A stretch of 64,000 bases of DNA, taken from the NCBI RefSeq assembly GCF_016808335.1, contig NC_053142.1, positions 49,347,992-49,411,991 on the forward strand, written 5' to 3'. Numbering within the stretch: the first letter of the stretch is position 1; each line of letters begins with the position of its first letter. Both the position numbers and the translations under genes were made by a program. Source of the stretch: Panicum virgatum. Lineage: Eukaryota; Streptophyta; Magnoliopsida; Poales; Poaceae. This document shows, in pieces, positions 22,046 through 34,261 of the stretch. Under the pieces are notes generated by a model that was not told the DNA's origin, searched no databases, and saw only the letters and a list, made by a program, of their open reading frames with translations.

Positions 22046-25000
22046 ATGGCTCCGAGGGACCCCAAGGACGGAGGAGGCGCCTGGGGCGGCGCGGCGGATC
22101 CGGAGGCAGACATCGAGGCCCCGCTGCTCGCCTCATCGGACTCGTCCTTCTTCCTGGACCCGGCGGCCGAGGACGGCGACGACGAGCAGCGCCGCCGGCG
22201 GAGGCGGTTCCTCCTCGGCAGCCACACGCAGTCCAACACCACCTCCCAGGTCGCGCTCGTCGGCGCCGACGTCTGCCCCATCCAGAGCCTCGACTACGAG
22301 TAGGCTCGGCTCCCCTGCTCTGCTGCCTCCTCCCCAATCTGAGTATCTGACCGACGCGATTCGCTCGCTTTCCTTCCGCTTTTTCACCGACGCTTGCGGC
22401 GCCTCTTCCCGTGCAGGCTGATCGAGAACGACGTGTTCAAGCAGGACTGGAGGGCGAGGGGCCGGGGCCACATCCTGCGCTACGTGGCGCTCAAGTGGGT
22501 CCTCTGCTTCCTCGTCGGGGCGCTCGCCGCCGCCGCCGGCTTCGTCGCCAACCTCGGCGTCGAGAACGTCGCCGGCGCCAAGTTCGTCGTCACCTCCAAC
22601 CTCATGCTCCAGGGCAAGTAAGCAGCACCATGCTCTAGCACTTGATCAATTGGAATTTTGGCGTGGAAGTGGTGTTGAGTGAGAAGTTAATTTGGTCAGA
22701 CACGGGTCGGCGTTTGCGGTGTTCCTGGCGTCCAACTTTGCGCTCACCATGTTAGCGGCGGTGCTGACAGTATTTGTGGCGCCGGCGGCCGCCGGATCAG
22801 GCATCCCGGAGGTCAAGGCCTACTTAAACGGCGTTGACGCCCCCAATATATTCTCTCTGAAAACTCTGATAGTGAAGGTAATTCTTCCTACCTCTTTCAT
22901 TCATTAAGCAAAAATGGCATTGATAGTTTAGAGTGGCATAATGTAATTACGCCCTTACACCTGGTTCTGTGTCTAATGTGATATGAACAGGTTGACTGAA
23001 TTATTGGTCTTGTCACTTGATGGTTGTAGTGCAGTAGCAGAGATATTTCTAGCCGGTTGTATCAGACTCACAGGCTCTGATGTGGTTCTGTTTTTTGGGT
23101 ACTTTGTCATTCTGGTGAAGTGAAATTCAAGATCCTGGTAGAGATCGTTTACACTTTACAGTAGTTGGAGTACTGAACATGATCAGTTCTTTACAGGCTA
23201 TAAAACTACAGCATGGTATATGCATTAAAAAAATTGGAAGTATAAATGTATAATATTGCACCTTAAGAGGCCATCGATTAATTAGATTATGATCTAGTAA
23301 CTCCTCTTTGATGGGAAGTGTTAAGGAGCACTGAGAATGTATATGATAAAATTTACAAGTCAATTTGCCCTTTTCAGTGCAGCTTCTATTATTATGGACA
23401 CACATCCTATTTATGGTTGCCTAGAATTAGGTCTTAGTTTGCAAAAGAAACTATCCTTTCTCAGTTCAACTTGTTTCTTGGCACTTGAAAACATAGAGCT
23501 CTTATGTTAAATATCTAATACAAATTAGCTGGTTTTGAGCAGATTGTGGGGTGCATTGCTGCAGTATCATCATCACTGCATGTTGGAAAAGCTGGTCCAC
23601 TGGTACACACAGGTGCATGCATTGCATCAATACTTGGACAAGGCGGGTCACGTAAATATCACATGACATGTAAATGGCTAAGGTACTTCAAGAATGATAG
23701 GGATCGGAGGGACCTTGTTACTTGTGGTTCTGCTGCTGGTATTGCCGCTGCTTTCCGGGCACCGGTTGGTGGAGTCCTTTTTGCCCTGGAAACAGTATCA
23801 TCATGGTAAGTTCTTTGAAATGCATTTCATGATGTCTTTTTGCACTCCTCTCGTTTATTAGATTTGTTTTTATTGAGGAGAGAAAAGGAAAGTGAGAGTG
23901 AAAGCTTCAATAACTTTTGATCCACGATTTGAATTATTATTAATTACCTCCATAACCTGCCTTGTCGGTACCCTGCAACTGGGGTACCTACTCCTACTGT
24001 GCCAAGACTCGCATAGTTATCCATAACTACGCCCTAAGGAGCTGAGCAGCCGGACCCCTGAGGTCCAACTCCATCTCACCGGACCAACGGTCCCGGACCC
24101 GCTTCCCGCTCGGGGACGGGTCCGGTGTCACCACGTGTCCCAGAGGTGGAAATGCTCAGTACCTGTGGCCGCGGACCCGGACCCCCGCAGGTGGGTCCGG
24201 GACCTCCACGTGCCATCCGGACTCCCGCATATGGGTCCGGGACCTCCACGTGCCTATCCGGACCCCCGTGAGCTCTCGGCTCAGCTAGCTGCTCGGGAGG
24301 GGTCCGGAGCCGCCACGTGTCACGCAGACGCGGGCGCGGACACAGGCCTTCCGCTGGAAGCTCCCTCACCCACCCGCATTAAGTGCGAGTGGTTGAGGCG
24401 TGCTCTGCTGCCGCTGGGCACGGGGCAGCTTTTGTCAGTCCACACTGTGGATCGCCAGTTGCCGAGGCGGCTCGTCAGTTACCAAGGCAAACATTAAAGA
24501 CTCAGCGCCGCGCGCATGGGCGACGAGTCATGATGACCAGCTACTGACTGGAGCAACAGTGCACGCTGCTACAGTGGACTGAGTCAGTAGTTCGGCGCTT
24601 CATCATGACCTCGATGCGCAGCTGCAGTGGCTAGACTCTACTCCGACAGGACAGCTCAAGACCATCCCTGGTCAGAAGCTACGCACGAAAGCCGACGACA
24701 AGATCTCCGGATCTGAGGCATTGAAGGCCAAAGTGTAGTTTATAATACATCGCCGGGCCCACCTGTCGGGGCCCCGCTCAGTGTACGTGCTCTCCTTGGA
24801 CATATAAAAGGGAGAGCATGCCCGCTAGAACACAGGTTCACACGGACACAAGGTCTCACAAGTTTTCGCACATGCAGAGACAGGCATAGCTCCTCCCCCA
24901 ACTTGCACACAAGCTCAAGCAATACAACACACAGTGGACGTAGGGTATTACGCTCCGGCGGCTCGAACCACTCTAAATCCTTGTGTGCTTCCGTGTTCTT

Positions 25001-27846
25001 ATGCCTCTAGATCGAGCATTCCTTGACTGCCCCCAAGCACATCCTACACTGAGGATTAGGCGGGTGCAATCCGCTACCCAGCTGTGGGTTTCCACACCAC
25101 GACATGCCTTATTGTTGATCAAGATTCAAGAATGATGCCCCCATCGTCTGAAATGATCTAGAACCATGTGCTCGGAAAAAAAAAGGTTTATCAAACAACA
25201 GAATATGAGCTCAGCTGATGGATATATTTGTTGAATTCACAAAAAACAAAGCCTCCTATTTATTGAATTCACAAAAAAACTGATGACTTTGAAGTTATTT
25301 TTGCATAAAAATAAGATGGATGAAATAAGGTAAGAAAATTCCATAATAGGAACTGCTACTTATCATTTGCAGCCTCTTTCGTCAAACAGAAAGCGTCCCT
25401 CTTTTTTCACTCTTTTTTCACTACTTCCATTTGGGACTTTGTTTGGAACTAACAATTTGAACCAATACTCTACTATTTATATATCTGTTTGAATTGAAAC
25501 ATGTTCAAGGATGGGTAGTATTCATGCATTTAAGGGTAGGGTGCAGCAGATGTGCTCTGTATGCATATCCCTTATAGTTATAAGGAATGACATAGTCAAA
25601 CACTTCTGTAAAATGGCTTCTTTCATGGAGAAAGTTTTTCTGTACAATTTACAAATATGAAGATATGTTCTTTTTTATTTGCAGGTGGAGGAGTGCCTTA
25701 CTATGGCGAGCCTTTTTCACAACAGCAATGGTTGCTGTTGTCCTTAGGGCATTGATAGATTTCTGTAAAAGTGGCAAGTGTGGATTATTTGGTGAAGGTG
25801 GCCTTATAATGTTTGATGTGACAGCAGATTATGTCACCTACCATTTGGTCGATTTACCTCCAGTAATCACTCTAGGGGTTTTTGGAGGAATACTGGGGAG
25901 TCTGTACAACTTTTTCCTGGACAGGGTTCTCCGTCTCTACAACCTTATCAACGAGTATGTACTGATGCTGCCTTAATTCTAAACAACCCTCACTTTTACA
26001 GTTTAAACTGCACATGCTCTGTTTTGTTAAAGTTTCATTTCAATACCCAAGATGCGTACAGTATTGTCTTCTACCACTTTCGAAAACAGAGACTGTTCAA
26101 AAAAAAAAAAAACTCCAACGTGTATCTGCTGAACCATGTATACTTGAGATTCATATATTTGCTTGAAATCACTCAAATATTTGCAACATCTTCTTGCCTA
26201 AAGTCTTTCATTTGCTCTCAGGAAAGGGAAAACATACAAATTGCTCCTGGCTGCAACAGTCACTGTTTGTACATCCTGTTGTCTTTTTGGCTTGCCATGG
26301 ATTGCATCGTGCAAACCTTGTCCAACTGATACAGAAGAAGCTTGCCCATCAATTGGGAGATCTGGTAATTTCAAGAAGTTTCAGTGTGGAATGAATGAAT
26401 ACAATGACCTGGCTAGCCTGTTCTTCAACACCAACGATGACACTATTAGAAACCTTTACAGCGCCGGCACTGATGATGAATTTCACATGTCATCGATACT
26501 TGTGTTCTTTGCTGCATCATATTTTCTTGGCATTTTCAGCTATGGCCTTGCTCTACCATCTGGTCTTTTTGTGCCTGTTATTTTAACTGGTGCAGCTTAT
26601 GGTCGTCTGGTAGCCATGTTGATTGGGTCACAATCAACTTTGGATCATGGTCTTTTTGCGGTTCTTGGCTCTGCTGCTCTTCTAGGTGGATCGATGAGAA
26701 TGACAGTCTCAGTTTGTGTTGTTATCCTAGAACTGACTAATAATCTGCTTATGCTTCCTCTGGTTATGCTTGTCCTTCTGATATCAAAGGTTGTGGCAGA
26801 CGCTTTCAATACAAACGTCTACGATTTGCTTGTTAGATTGAAAGGGTTTCCTCATCTTGAAGGATATGCTGAACCCTACATGAGGCAATTGTCAGTCAGT
26901 GATGTTGTAACTGGTCCTCTACAAACATTCAGTGGTATAGAGAAGGTTGGCCACATAGTGCATGTCTTGAAGACAACAGGTCATAATGGTTTCCCTGTAG
27001 TTGATGAACCACCATTTTCAGATAGCCCAGCGTTGTACGGTCTAATTCTTCGAGACCACCTGCTTGTTCTATTGAGAAAGAAGGATTTCATCCGCAGTTG
27101 CACGGCTTCTACACTAAATGCTTCAAAGCATTTCACACATGATGAGTTTGCTAAACGAGGATCAGGAAAACAAGACAGGATTGAGGACATTGAATTAAGT
27201 GCAGAAGAGTTGGAAATGTTTGTAGACCTGCATCCGTTCACAAATAAATCTCCTTACACTGTCCTTGAGACTATGTCTTTGGCTAAGGCTCTTATACTTT
27301 TCCGTGAAGTTGGATTGAGACATCTTTTGGTTCTGCCAAAGTCCTCTAAGGTTAGTCATGTTTGCGCTTCAGTTACATTATTATTATTTATGTTGTCTAT
27401 TTCAGGATTCTAGTTCGTATTTCCTTTTCATGCTTGCCTTGATAAGTCTTAGCTCTATTTCAATTCTGAGCCTCTTGTTAGCAGCAATTTTTTGTCTCTA
27501 ACCATAATGCCAACTATAAGATTAACTGTGACGTGTAACTGCACGGATATGAGAGCAGATGGCATTGACAGGAAAGATCAGCATGGCATATTTGCATTTT
27601 TATTCCATGCTAGTAGCATTGTCCTTATCACACAAATCAGTATTAGGAATTACAGATACTTCACATAATTATCACTGACAGATTTGGGCTGCTTAATTTT
27701 GTTAAATGCAGAGGGCACCTGTTGTTGGCATACTGACAAGGCACGATTTCATGCCTGAACATATACTGGGTCTCCATCCTTTCCTCTTCAAGAGTAGATG
27801 GAAGAAGGTGCGACTTGGCAAGTTAAACGTCAGCAGCATATTATGA
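22046..27846 (+). CDS. CLC-family voltage-gated chloride channel/anion transporter (CLC-c/g type)
   Basis: Seven exons: 22046-22299, 22417-22617, 22700-22877, 23543-23805, 25685-25954, 26222-27350 and 27712-27846, giving 809 residues with consistent phases. An acidic N-terminus precedes about ten membrane helices, then two CBS domains (roughly 610-670 and 720-795). Selectivity-filter motifs are GSGIPE (184-189), GKAGP (226-230) and GLFVP in exon 6. Ser rather than Pro in GSGIPE is the chloride-type filter; plant CLC-a nitrate exchangers have Pro. The gating-glutamate position in GKxGP is Ala (A228), as in the CLC-c/g branch. Such proteins act in vacuolar or other endomembranes in salt and anion balance. 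The ATG at 22046 is preferred over an upstream GTG. Intron 4 is enlarged by a solo LTR (23963-25104). Confidence 0.96.
23963..25104 (+). mobile_element. solo LTR (1142 bp) in CLC intron 4, TSD TGCCT
   Basis: Begins TGTCGGTACC and ends CACGACA, with perfect 5-bp duplications TGCCT at 23958-23962 and 25105-25109. Its ends and interior order resemble the LTRs at 34262-35314 and 59848-60900, so it belongs to the same Tat-like LTR superfamily in a different subfamily. No internal region remains, so it formed by LTR-LTR recombination. It lies in the same orientation as the CLC gene. Confidence 0.93.
24803..24810 (+). promoter_or_regulatory. TATA box of the intronic solo LTR
   Basis: TATAAAAG lies at the same place as in the related full-length LTRs (35051 and 60637), followed by GGAG. 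It points in the sense direction of the CLC gene, so it could start a 5'-truncated CLC transcript upstream of exon 5. Confidence 0.55.
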
Positions 27847-27912
27847 TGCCTCCGAGTAACTTAACTGGTGATCGCATTGCTGCTGTTTTACTCCAAAAGT
27901 CATCGGGGGGAA

Positions 27913-27932
27913 GGGGGGGGGGGGGGGGGGGG
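27913..27932. repeat. poly-G run (G20) in the CLC 3' UTR
   Basis: Twenty consecutive G, preceded by a shorter G6 run, 67 bases after the CLC stop codon. Such runs are length-unstable and prone to sequencing error. Confidence 0.9.
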
Positions 27933-27949
27933 ATTGTGCATTTTTCAGA

Positions 27950-28406
27950 GAACAACTCACCTTGAATAGTAGTGCAGATTCTTTTGTTTTTGTTTTTGTG
28001 ACGCGTTAGTGAAGGAAAATAATACTGTATGTTGTAAGCTAACAAGAGGGAGGACATGACTGCTAATGAGTTCGTTCCCCACAAACAAGAGGATAACAAC
28101 ATGTTCATGTAAATTCATTCACACGCAGCAGTTGAACGGATCAGTTTGTTATCGGGTCGATTGGTGGTGTTGTACTAGCCTCATGTGATGTGACTACGTT
28201 TATTATTGCTTATGATTCCGTGAAGCGCATCTAGGCCGATAGATGCTAATGGTAAGTTTCGGTGATTAATGACAACCGTATGCGACTAACGTGTGTTTTG
28301 AAGGAAAAATCAATAATTAGATTAGTCTCATAGCACAATGTTTATATATGGAATAAAATATCATTTGTAACATATTTGCATAATTCATTAATAAGAGCAT
28401 CCAAGG
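27950..28406. other. 3' flank of CLC and spacer
   Basis: AT-rich sequence with no gene seen. The first ~170 bases are the likely CLC 3' UTR. The stretch near 28,230-28,320 looks like a degraded repeat, but I cannot assign ends. Confidence 0.35.
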
Positions 28407-28612
28407 TTTTCACAGTCACAATACCAAGGTTCACGGTCACAATACAAAGCCATAATACCATGGTTCACAGTCACAATAATTTTCACAAAGTCACAATTCA
28501 CACTCACAATACCAAAATTCACAGTCACAATACCAAGGTTCACAGTCACAATACCAAAGTTCGTGCATGCTCATTCAAACAAAGCACCGATTTGTTTCAC
28601 AGTCACAATAGG
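28407..28612. repeat. minisatellite of ~21-bp units (TTCACAGTCACAATACCAAG-like)
   Basis: About eight diverged copies built around CACAGTCACAATACCAA, with substitutions and short deletions. One gap of ~35 bases near 28,562-28,595 separates the last copy. No reading frame depends on it. Confidence 0.85.
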
Positions 28613-29158
28613 GGATCCATTCCCACCCGAGCCCGCGCGAGCCACCCGCCGCCGGCCGAAATCGCCCGCCTTGCGCCGCGCGGAGCCGAGTTCCCAGCTA
28701 CGCCGATTTCTCGTGTACGCGAGCAACCAGGCGGAGAGGGCGCTTTTGGCCCCCGCAGGCCGAGCCGGGGGAGACAAAAGTGGAGCCAAACACTGGACTG
28801 AGCTCCCGGGAGCGTAGCCGAGCCCACGGGCCACCCTATCAAACACGCTCTACCTGCCCAGTTGCGGCGCGGGCAGTGCGGCACAACACGACGACGGTGC
28901 GCCATGGCACAGGCTGCACGCTGTCCAGCGACCGCGGCGTGTTCTCCGTGACCGTGAAGCACACTGCACGCCATGGAAACCGGGACTTGATGGACGGTGT
29001 GGATTCCAGGATGGCGACCTGGGCCACCTCATCATCACTGGAGATTGGAGAGTAGATGGCGTGTGTTTGTTCATACAGTACATACATTGCCTTCACAGCA
29101 AAAATAGATCTCCGATTCATGTCGAGGAATAAAGGGCTACGCCTAATTAATAACCTTT
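28613..29158. other. GC-rich then mixed spacer, no gene
   Basis: GC-rich DNA (28,613-28,960) with overlapping frames on both strands but no recognisable product. It may be a fragment of a retrotransposon or a decayed gene. The start of the Mutator-like MITE target duplication lies at 29150. Confidence 0.35.
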
Positions 29159-29696
29159 GGCAAAATAGATATTTTGATCCCTTAACTTTGAGCTGAGGGT
29201 CAAGTTCATTCCTCAACTTTTAAATAGGCCAATATGGTATCTCAATTTTTATTTTTAGATCAAACTCATCCTTATGCTATACTATACTCCACACGAAATT
29301 TATGCAAAAAATCCTCTTTACCCTTCTCTCCTTCCCCTTCTAATTTCCTCAACAGTTTATTATTATTAAAAAATATTTAGCTATGCAAACCAATGTAGTG
29401 GCACGAGCATCAATGCATTTAGAGGCTGAACATCACAAGTGCTAAATTTGAAATATAGAATTTTATTTATTCATGCATCGCATTGTATTATGGGTGCATG
29501 AAGAGTGGGAAATTTAGGTGGGGAAGAATAAGCCAAGGGTAAAAAGAACTTTTTGCATTTACCTCATGTTATTATGGTGTATAATATCAGCATAAGGATG
29601 AAATAAAAGTTGAGGGACTGTATCGGCCAATTTGAAAGTACATGTACAAATTTGACCCTTGCAATAAAGTTGAAGGACTAAAATGACTATTTTACC
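29159..29696. mobile_element. Mutator-like MITE, 538 bp, long inverted repeats, 9-bp duplication
   Basis: The ends GGCAAAATAG and, on the other strand, GGTAAAATAG begin imperfect inverted repeats of about 130-150 bases. Flanks ATAACCTTT (29150-29158) and TTAACCTTT (29697-29705) differ by one base, giving the 9-bp duplication typical of Mutator-like elements. There is no coding capacity. Confidence 0.82.
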
Positions 29697-29705
29697 TTAA
29701 CCTTT

Positions 29706-30393
29706 TTATTCTTTCTATTTTCTGGCGAAGTCTCTCATTTTGCCTTGCCTATCTTGTATGGTGCTCTGAAAATGCAGGTGCGACGGTAGTTTTAGTTGTG
29801 GACCAAAAGACTTAAATTTTTTAAAGTTTTCTGATGTACATTTAAATATTAATAACTAGGTCCTCAGCTCCAAACCAATGGGCATTGAAGTTGAAGGATG
29901 TTAAAATAGTCCTCCTTGAACAGGATAGTGATAGTTTGTGTAATATATTTCTGTTCTTTTATAAATTGTAATAACGTTCTTTTTATAAGTGTTTGATAGT
30001 GCCTAAATCATGTCAACACTAGTTCTCTGGCTCTTCAAGATTTGTCATATTTTAGATGTCAACAGAAGATTTGTCATATATATGTAAACAACCCCATCAA
30101 CGAGAAGTCATTTATCATTCTCTCTACTTTTACTTCCAACACGTTAGAAAATCCAAATATAAATACAGAGTCATGGACTTCACTGGTATGCAGGTAGTTA
30201 AGCATTTGATTGTGAAATTTAGAATATAACTGTGATCTCTTGCTGATCAGATTTGTTTACCCTAATAAAAAAGGATAAAAAATCACTAGGCAGAATTTTG
30301 CAAGGTAGCACAGATAATAAAACAAACATAGAATTCAGTACCATTCATATTCCAGCCGCAAAACAGGACGAGCAAAAAACTTAGCAAACCAAC
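29706..30393. other. AT-rich spacer, nothing recognised
   Basis: I see no gene, no transposon ends and no long repeat in this AT-rich stretch. Confidence 0.4.
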
Positions 30394-30628
30394 AAACCAC
30401 CTAGAACAACCGCTACAATATGAACATGATAGAACCACCTAGAACCACAACAGTCTGTACATGAGATAGAACCACTTAGAACAACGCAACAGTATGAACA
30501 TGGTAGAACAACCTAGATCCACAACAGTGGATAGAATCACCTAGAACAACCAAGCAGTCTGAATATGTGATAGAACCACCTAGAACATCACAGCAGACTG
30601 AACATAGAGTAGAACCGCCTAAAACAGG
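30394..30628. repeat. minisatellite of ~39-bp units
   Basis: About six diverged units of the form AACCACCTAGAACAAC, a variable spacer, CAGTATGAACATG and a GATAG tail. The CACCTAGAAC core is the best-kept part. Unit length drifts by several bases between copies. Confidence 0.85.
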
Positions 30629-30929
30629 GCAAGGCTATATTTCTAGCGCCAGTATGCCATTGACTCAGCCAGTGGTACACCACCAAGAAAAATGACAGTT
30701 CAGCAGAGTCCAAAGCATTGTGTGGCGCTTCCTGTTGATGACGTCTTGCGGAGTGGTTGGGTCGTCTCCCTCTGGAAGGAGTGGGTTGACCTACCACCCA
30801 CTCCGTACCGTACGGGGCGTGGAGCGGTCTTATCCCTGTTTTCGGGGGCCATGTGTGTGGACCTTCTTTTGACTGGTGGCGCCCCACCTTTGTTGAAGTC
30901 TTTCATTGTCGTGTGGCAGAGTGGGCCCC

Positions 30930-31075
30930 TCCTGGGCGAGATGGAGTCTTCCTGCGGTGGTCGGGCTAGGTGGAACCCTTCTTTGTGAGGGTCAGCCGAG
31001 ACGGAGCCCTCCTGCGGGGGTCGGCGATGCAGAACCCTCCCGTGGGGGTCGGACGAGGCGGAATCCCTGATCGGG
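30930..31075. repeat. short tandem repeat of ~28-30-bp GC-rich units
   Basis: Four to five degenerate units of the form GGTCGG..GAGGCGGAACCCTCC follow one another. The surrounding GC-rich DNA (about 30,690-31,140) resembles non-coding retrotransposon DNA, but no ends are visible. Confidence 0.65.
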
Positions 31076-31149
31076 CCACGGGCCGCTTTCGCCTTGCTGG
31101 GCCACCCTGGGCCGTCAGACCCCGGGCTGATGTTTGCTGATCCCACGAT

Positions 31150-32319
31150 CTTTCATATGCACTAGCCAGTAATAATTCAGACACTACCAAGTAGTGTTAT
31201 ATAGACACAACATATAGATGTTTCTATAGTTTATTCAAAATAAGTTCGCATTGAATCATTTTCTTTTCTTTGTCACTGCCCCTTGATTGAATAGTTACAA
31301 CCACTTCAAACCAGATGCATAATGCTGATTTTTTATGCATGTTAGAGATGAATTACTCCAATGTTAAATTGCCCATAGCAGTAGCCTTACATATTTTTAA
31401 TTCCTCACCGCTTCCCTCTTTTCCTTCCACTTTCCAAAATTTTTGTGTCAGTGAAAGTATTCTGCTGCAAGCAGGACATTCCTTATTTTACAAGGCATTT
31501 GGCCATCTTGTATTTTTGCTAGTAACCGAAGACATGAAAATAATCCTCTTAGGAAGCATGAAAATAATAAAATGATAATGGGTGTTCCGTTGAGAATATA
31601 TATCCAAAATGGCAAACCACAAAATGAATCAATATTGCACAATTGCACTCATCAAATCCCTAAGTTATTTGCACCCAACTAATACAAGAAGTGAGTAATC
31701 TTTTTATCAACTCAACTCACTCATTTTACTCGAAATAAAAGAAACTTTAACACATTTATCACACCACCTTTGGTTGTCAGCACTGTCTTGAACACTCCTT
31801 CCAGATGATGCCTTGGGTATTTGATGTCAAGACCTTCATAGAGTACTGTGCATGAATACACTAGGGAGGCAATGCCCCTGTAGTAGATGATTTAGCACAG
31901 AATTGAGTAGAAAGTAGGGAAAATGCATGGAAAATCCTACCAATTTTTTTCTGGTATACACTATGCTGATTTAACAACTGAGGCACATAAGATAGGGACC
32001 TATAGGATTTTAGAGTTATAAAAATCCAAAATATGAAGAAAAAAACTTAGAATGACAAACATGAGAAGTTTACAGAGAATAACATTTATTTTCTAGCCAT
32101 ATTTTTTTATCATGATATGTTAACATTGATTCGGATTTGCAATTGAGACCACGTGTGGCTTGCTGCCTGCATGCTACAATGAATCGCTAATTTGTACAAC
32201 TGTACTTGGCATCCTGACCCTAGACATATATAAAGCTGCTAAACAAAAGTGCTTACACAGTAAAATCAATATATATGCAGTGCATACACCAATCATATCC
32301 CAAATACAATAAACTACAG
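31150..32319. other. AT-rich spacer, nothing recognised
   Basis: No gene or element is recognisable in this AT-rich sequence. Confidence 0.4.
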
Positions 32320-32336
32320 GATATATATACATATAT

Positions 32337-32420
<84 letters not shown>
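32320..32420. repeat. compound TA / TACA microsatellite
   Basis: ATATATATACATATATATAC-type start, then a TACA run (about 32339-32361), then about 29 uninterrupted AT units to 32420. Confidence 0.95.
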
Positions 32421-32422
<2 letters not shown>

Positions 32423-32900
32423 CATCATAGAACATTTCTAACAAATAATCAGCAGTTGGACAGGCTCAAGGGTATGAAATATAAAACAAAATTAACTCAA
32501 AGCCTAACCAAGTAAACTCCGTGAAGTGGAAGTAAGAGTCCTAAAAGAAAAATGAAAGCAAAGAAACAAAGTCGGTCAGTAAACATAAAGGCAATCCTCA
32601 TATAGAGCTAGGGGAGCTTGGGTCAGTTTCCTTTCTAGCAGGACACACCTTGATAGGGTTGTTACACTTGAAGAATAAAATAACCATAAGAACTGCATTG
32701 AAAAGAAAACAAACTGCATTGAAAAGAAAACGAAGTGAGATCACTTATCTCTGCTAAGGTGATCATAGCTAAGTAAATATATCTGAAAACTAAGAGAGTT
32801 TCCCGACATGAAATGCTCTGACAACATACAACTAAAGAGTGCACTAAGATTGTATTTTGTATGATTAGATAACAATAATAGAACAATCACTGTAACAGTT
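32421..32900. other. AT-rich flank of the retrotransposon nest
   Basis: No gene seen. The last five bases (32896-32900, CAGTT) are the left target duplication of the outermost element. Confidence 0.5.
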
Positions 32901-34030
32901 TGTCGCGGGATTTCTAGGATACCCACAGCCGGGTGGCGGAACGCACCCGCCTATTCCCAGAGAGGGAGTACTCGGGAAGATACTAGGCGATTGGGCTAAT
33001 CTAGCTCTGAGACAAGCACACAAGAACACACGATCTAGAGTGGTTCGGGCCGCCGGAGCGTAATACCCTACATCCACTGGGAGTGGTATTGATCTTGGTT
33101 GTGTATGAATCTATCCTCTGCCCGGTCTTGGCTTTCACCCAGCCTGAACCTTTCTTCTAGCGGGCGCCCCCCTTTTATAGACCAAGGGGTGCGGATACAT
33201 AGGACGTTGGGACCCCGACAAGTGGGCCCAACGTGACTGTGCAGCATACTGCGCAGAGTACTCAAATGGCTACAGTGGTTACAAATCTCTCCTCCGATAT
33301 GCTTCCATGCCCTGCTGACCTTCTGACGAAAGGGGGTCTTCTCTTGTCGTGTCAGCAAGGTGCCCGTTGGGGGAGCGTAGCTTGCGGCGTGAGTTGTCGA
33401 GGCTATTATATAGGCGTCATAATGGGTGAAGCCGAGCCATCGTATCCATCTGTTATGGCAGACTGACAGGCGCGGCGTGGGCGGCGCCAGCAGCTCCACT
33501 ACGCACCTTGGTAATACGCGATCAATAGTGCCCCCTGGTCAAAGAATCGCCTCGGCTTCTGCTGCATCAACGCGGACGCCCCCCTACCACAATGAATGCA
33601 GTGGTGGGTGGGGCTTGGTATGGAGACCAAGCGACCTTGTATACGTGTCTGTGCTTGTAGACACGTGTCAGCTCCAGACCACCCCGAGGCGGGGTGTCGA
33701 TTCCTTCCCTTGGCGAGGGGTCCGGCTACTACACAGGGGGTCCGAGACCCCAAGGGGGGGGGGTCCGGGATCCCGCGGGAATCCCGCGGGGATCCGGACC
33801 TCCACGGGAGGTCCGGAGCCCCCAGCTGTTTGGGTTGAGCGCTTGCTTCTTCCGGAACACGTGGTGCTCCCGGACCTTTCTTGACCAGAGGACGGGTCCG
33901 GGACTGTTGTCGGGTGAACAGGGCTTCCGGACCGCAGGGGTTCGGCTGCTGGACGTAGTTAAGGATAACTACAAAGCTCTTTTTGCCTAGACACAGCAAG
34001 AGGGGGTCCCCCAGTCCTGAGGTACCGACA
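32901..34030 (-). repeat. 3' LTR of the outer element
   Basis: 1130 bases; on the minus strand it begins TGTCGGTACC and ends CCCGCGACA. A TATA box (TATAAAA on the minus strand) lies at 33173-33179. By eye it differs from the other LTR by about 16 substitutions and a few short indels in a G-rich, GGGATCCCGCGG-like duplicated stretch near 33,750-33,795. Confidence 0.92.
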
Positions 34031-34261
34031 GTGGCCCCCGGGCCCACCTCGGGAGAGGCACGAACCCGCGGGTGGGGCCTACTATCGGGATGTGTTTCCA
34101 CGCAACTTTGATTGCGTCGGTGTGCTCATGCAAAGAGCGGGTGCCGCGGACCCCTGAGGCTGGTACACCGGTTGCCTGGTTTAGGTTTTGGAGCGCTCTC
34201 CGCAGGGCGACGAAGGTGTAGGCTTAGGGTACGGATTCAAGCTAAGCGGCTACACGGACCT

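Noticed and set aside
30700..31146. 148-codon minus frame
   Set aside because: Built from short tandem GC-rich repeats; no domain, likely retrotransposon debris.
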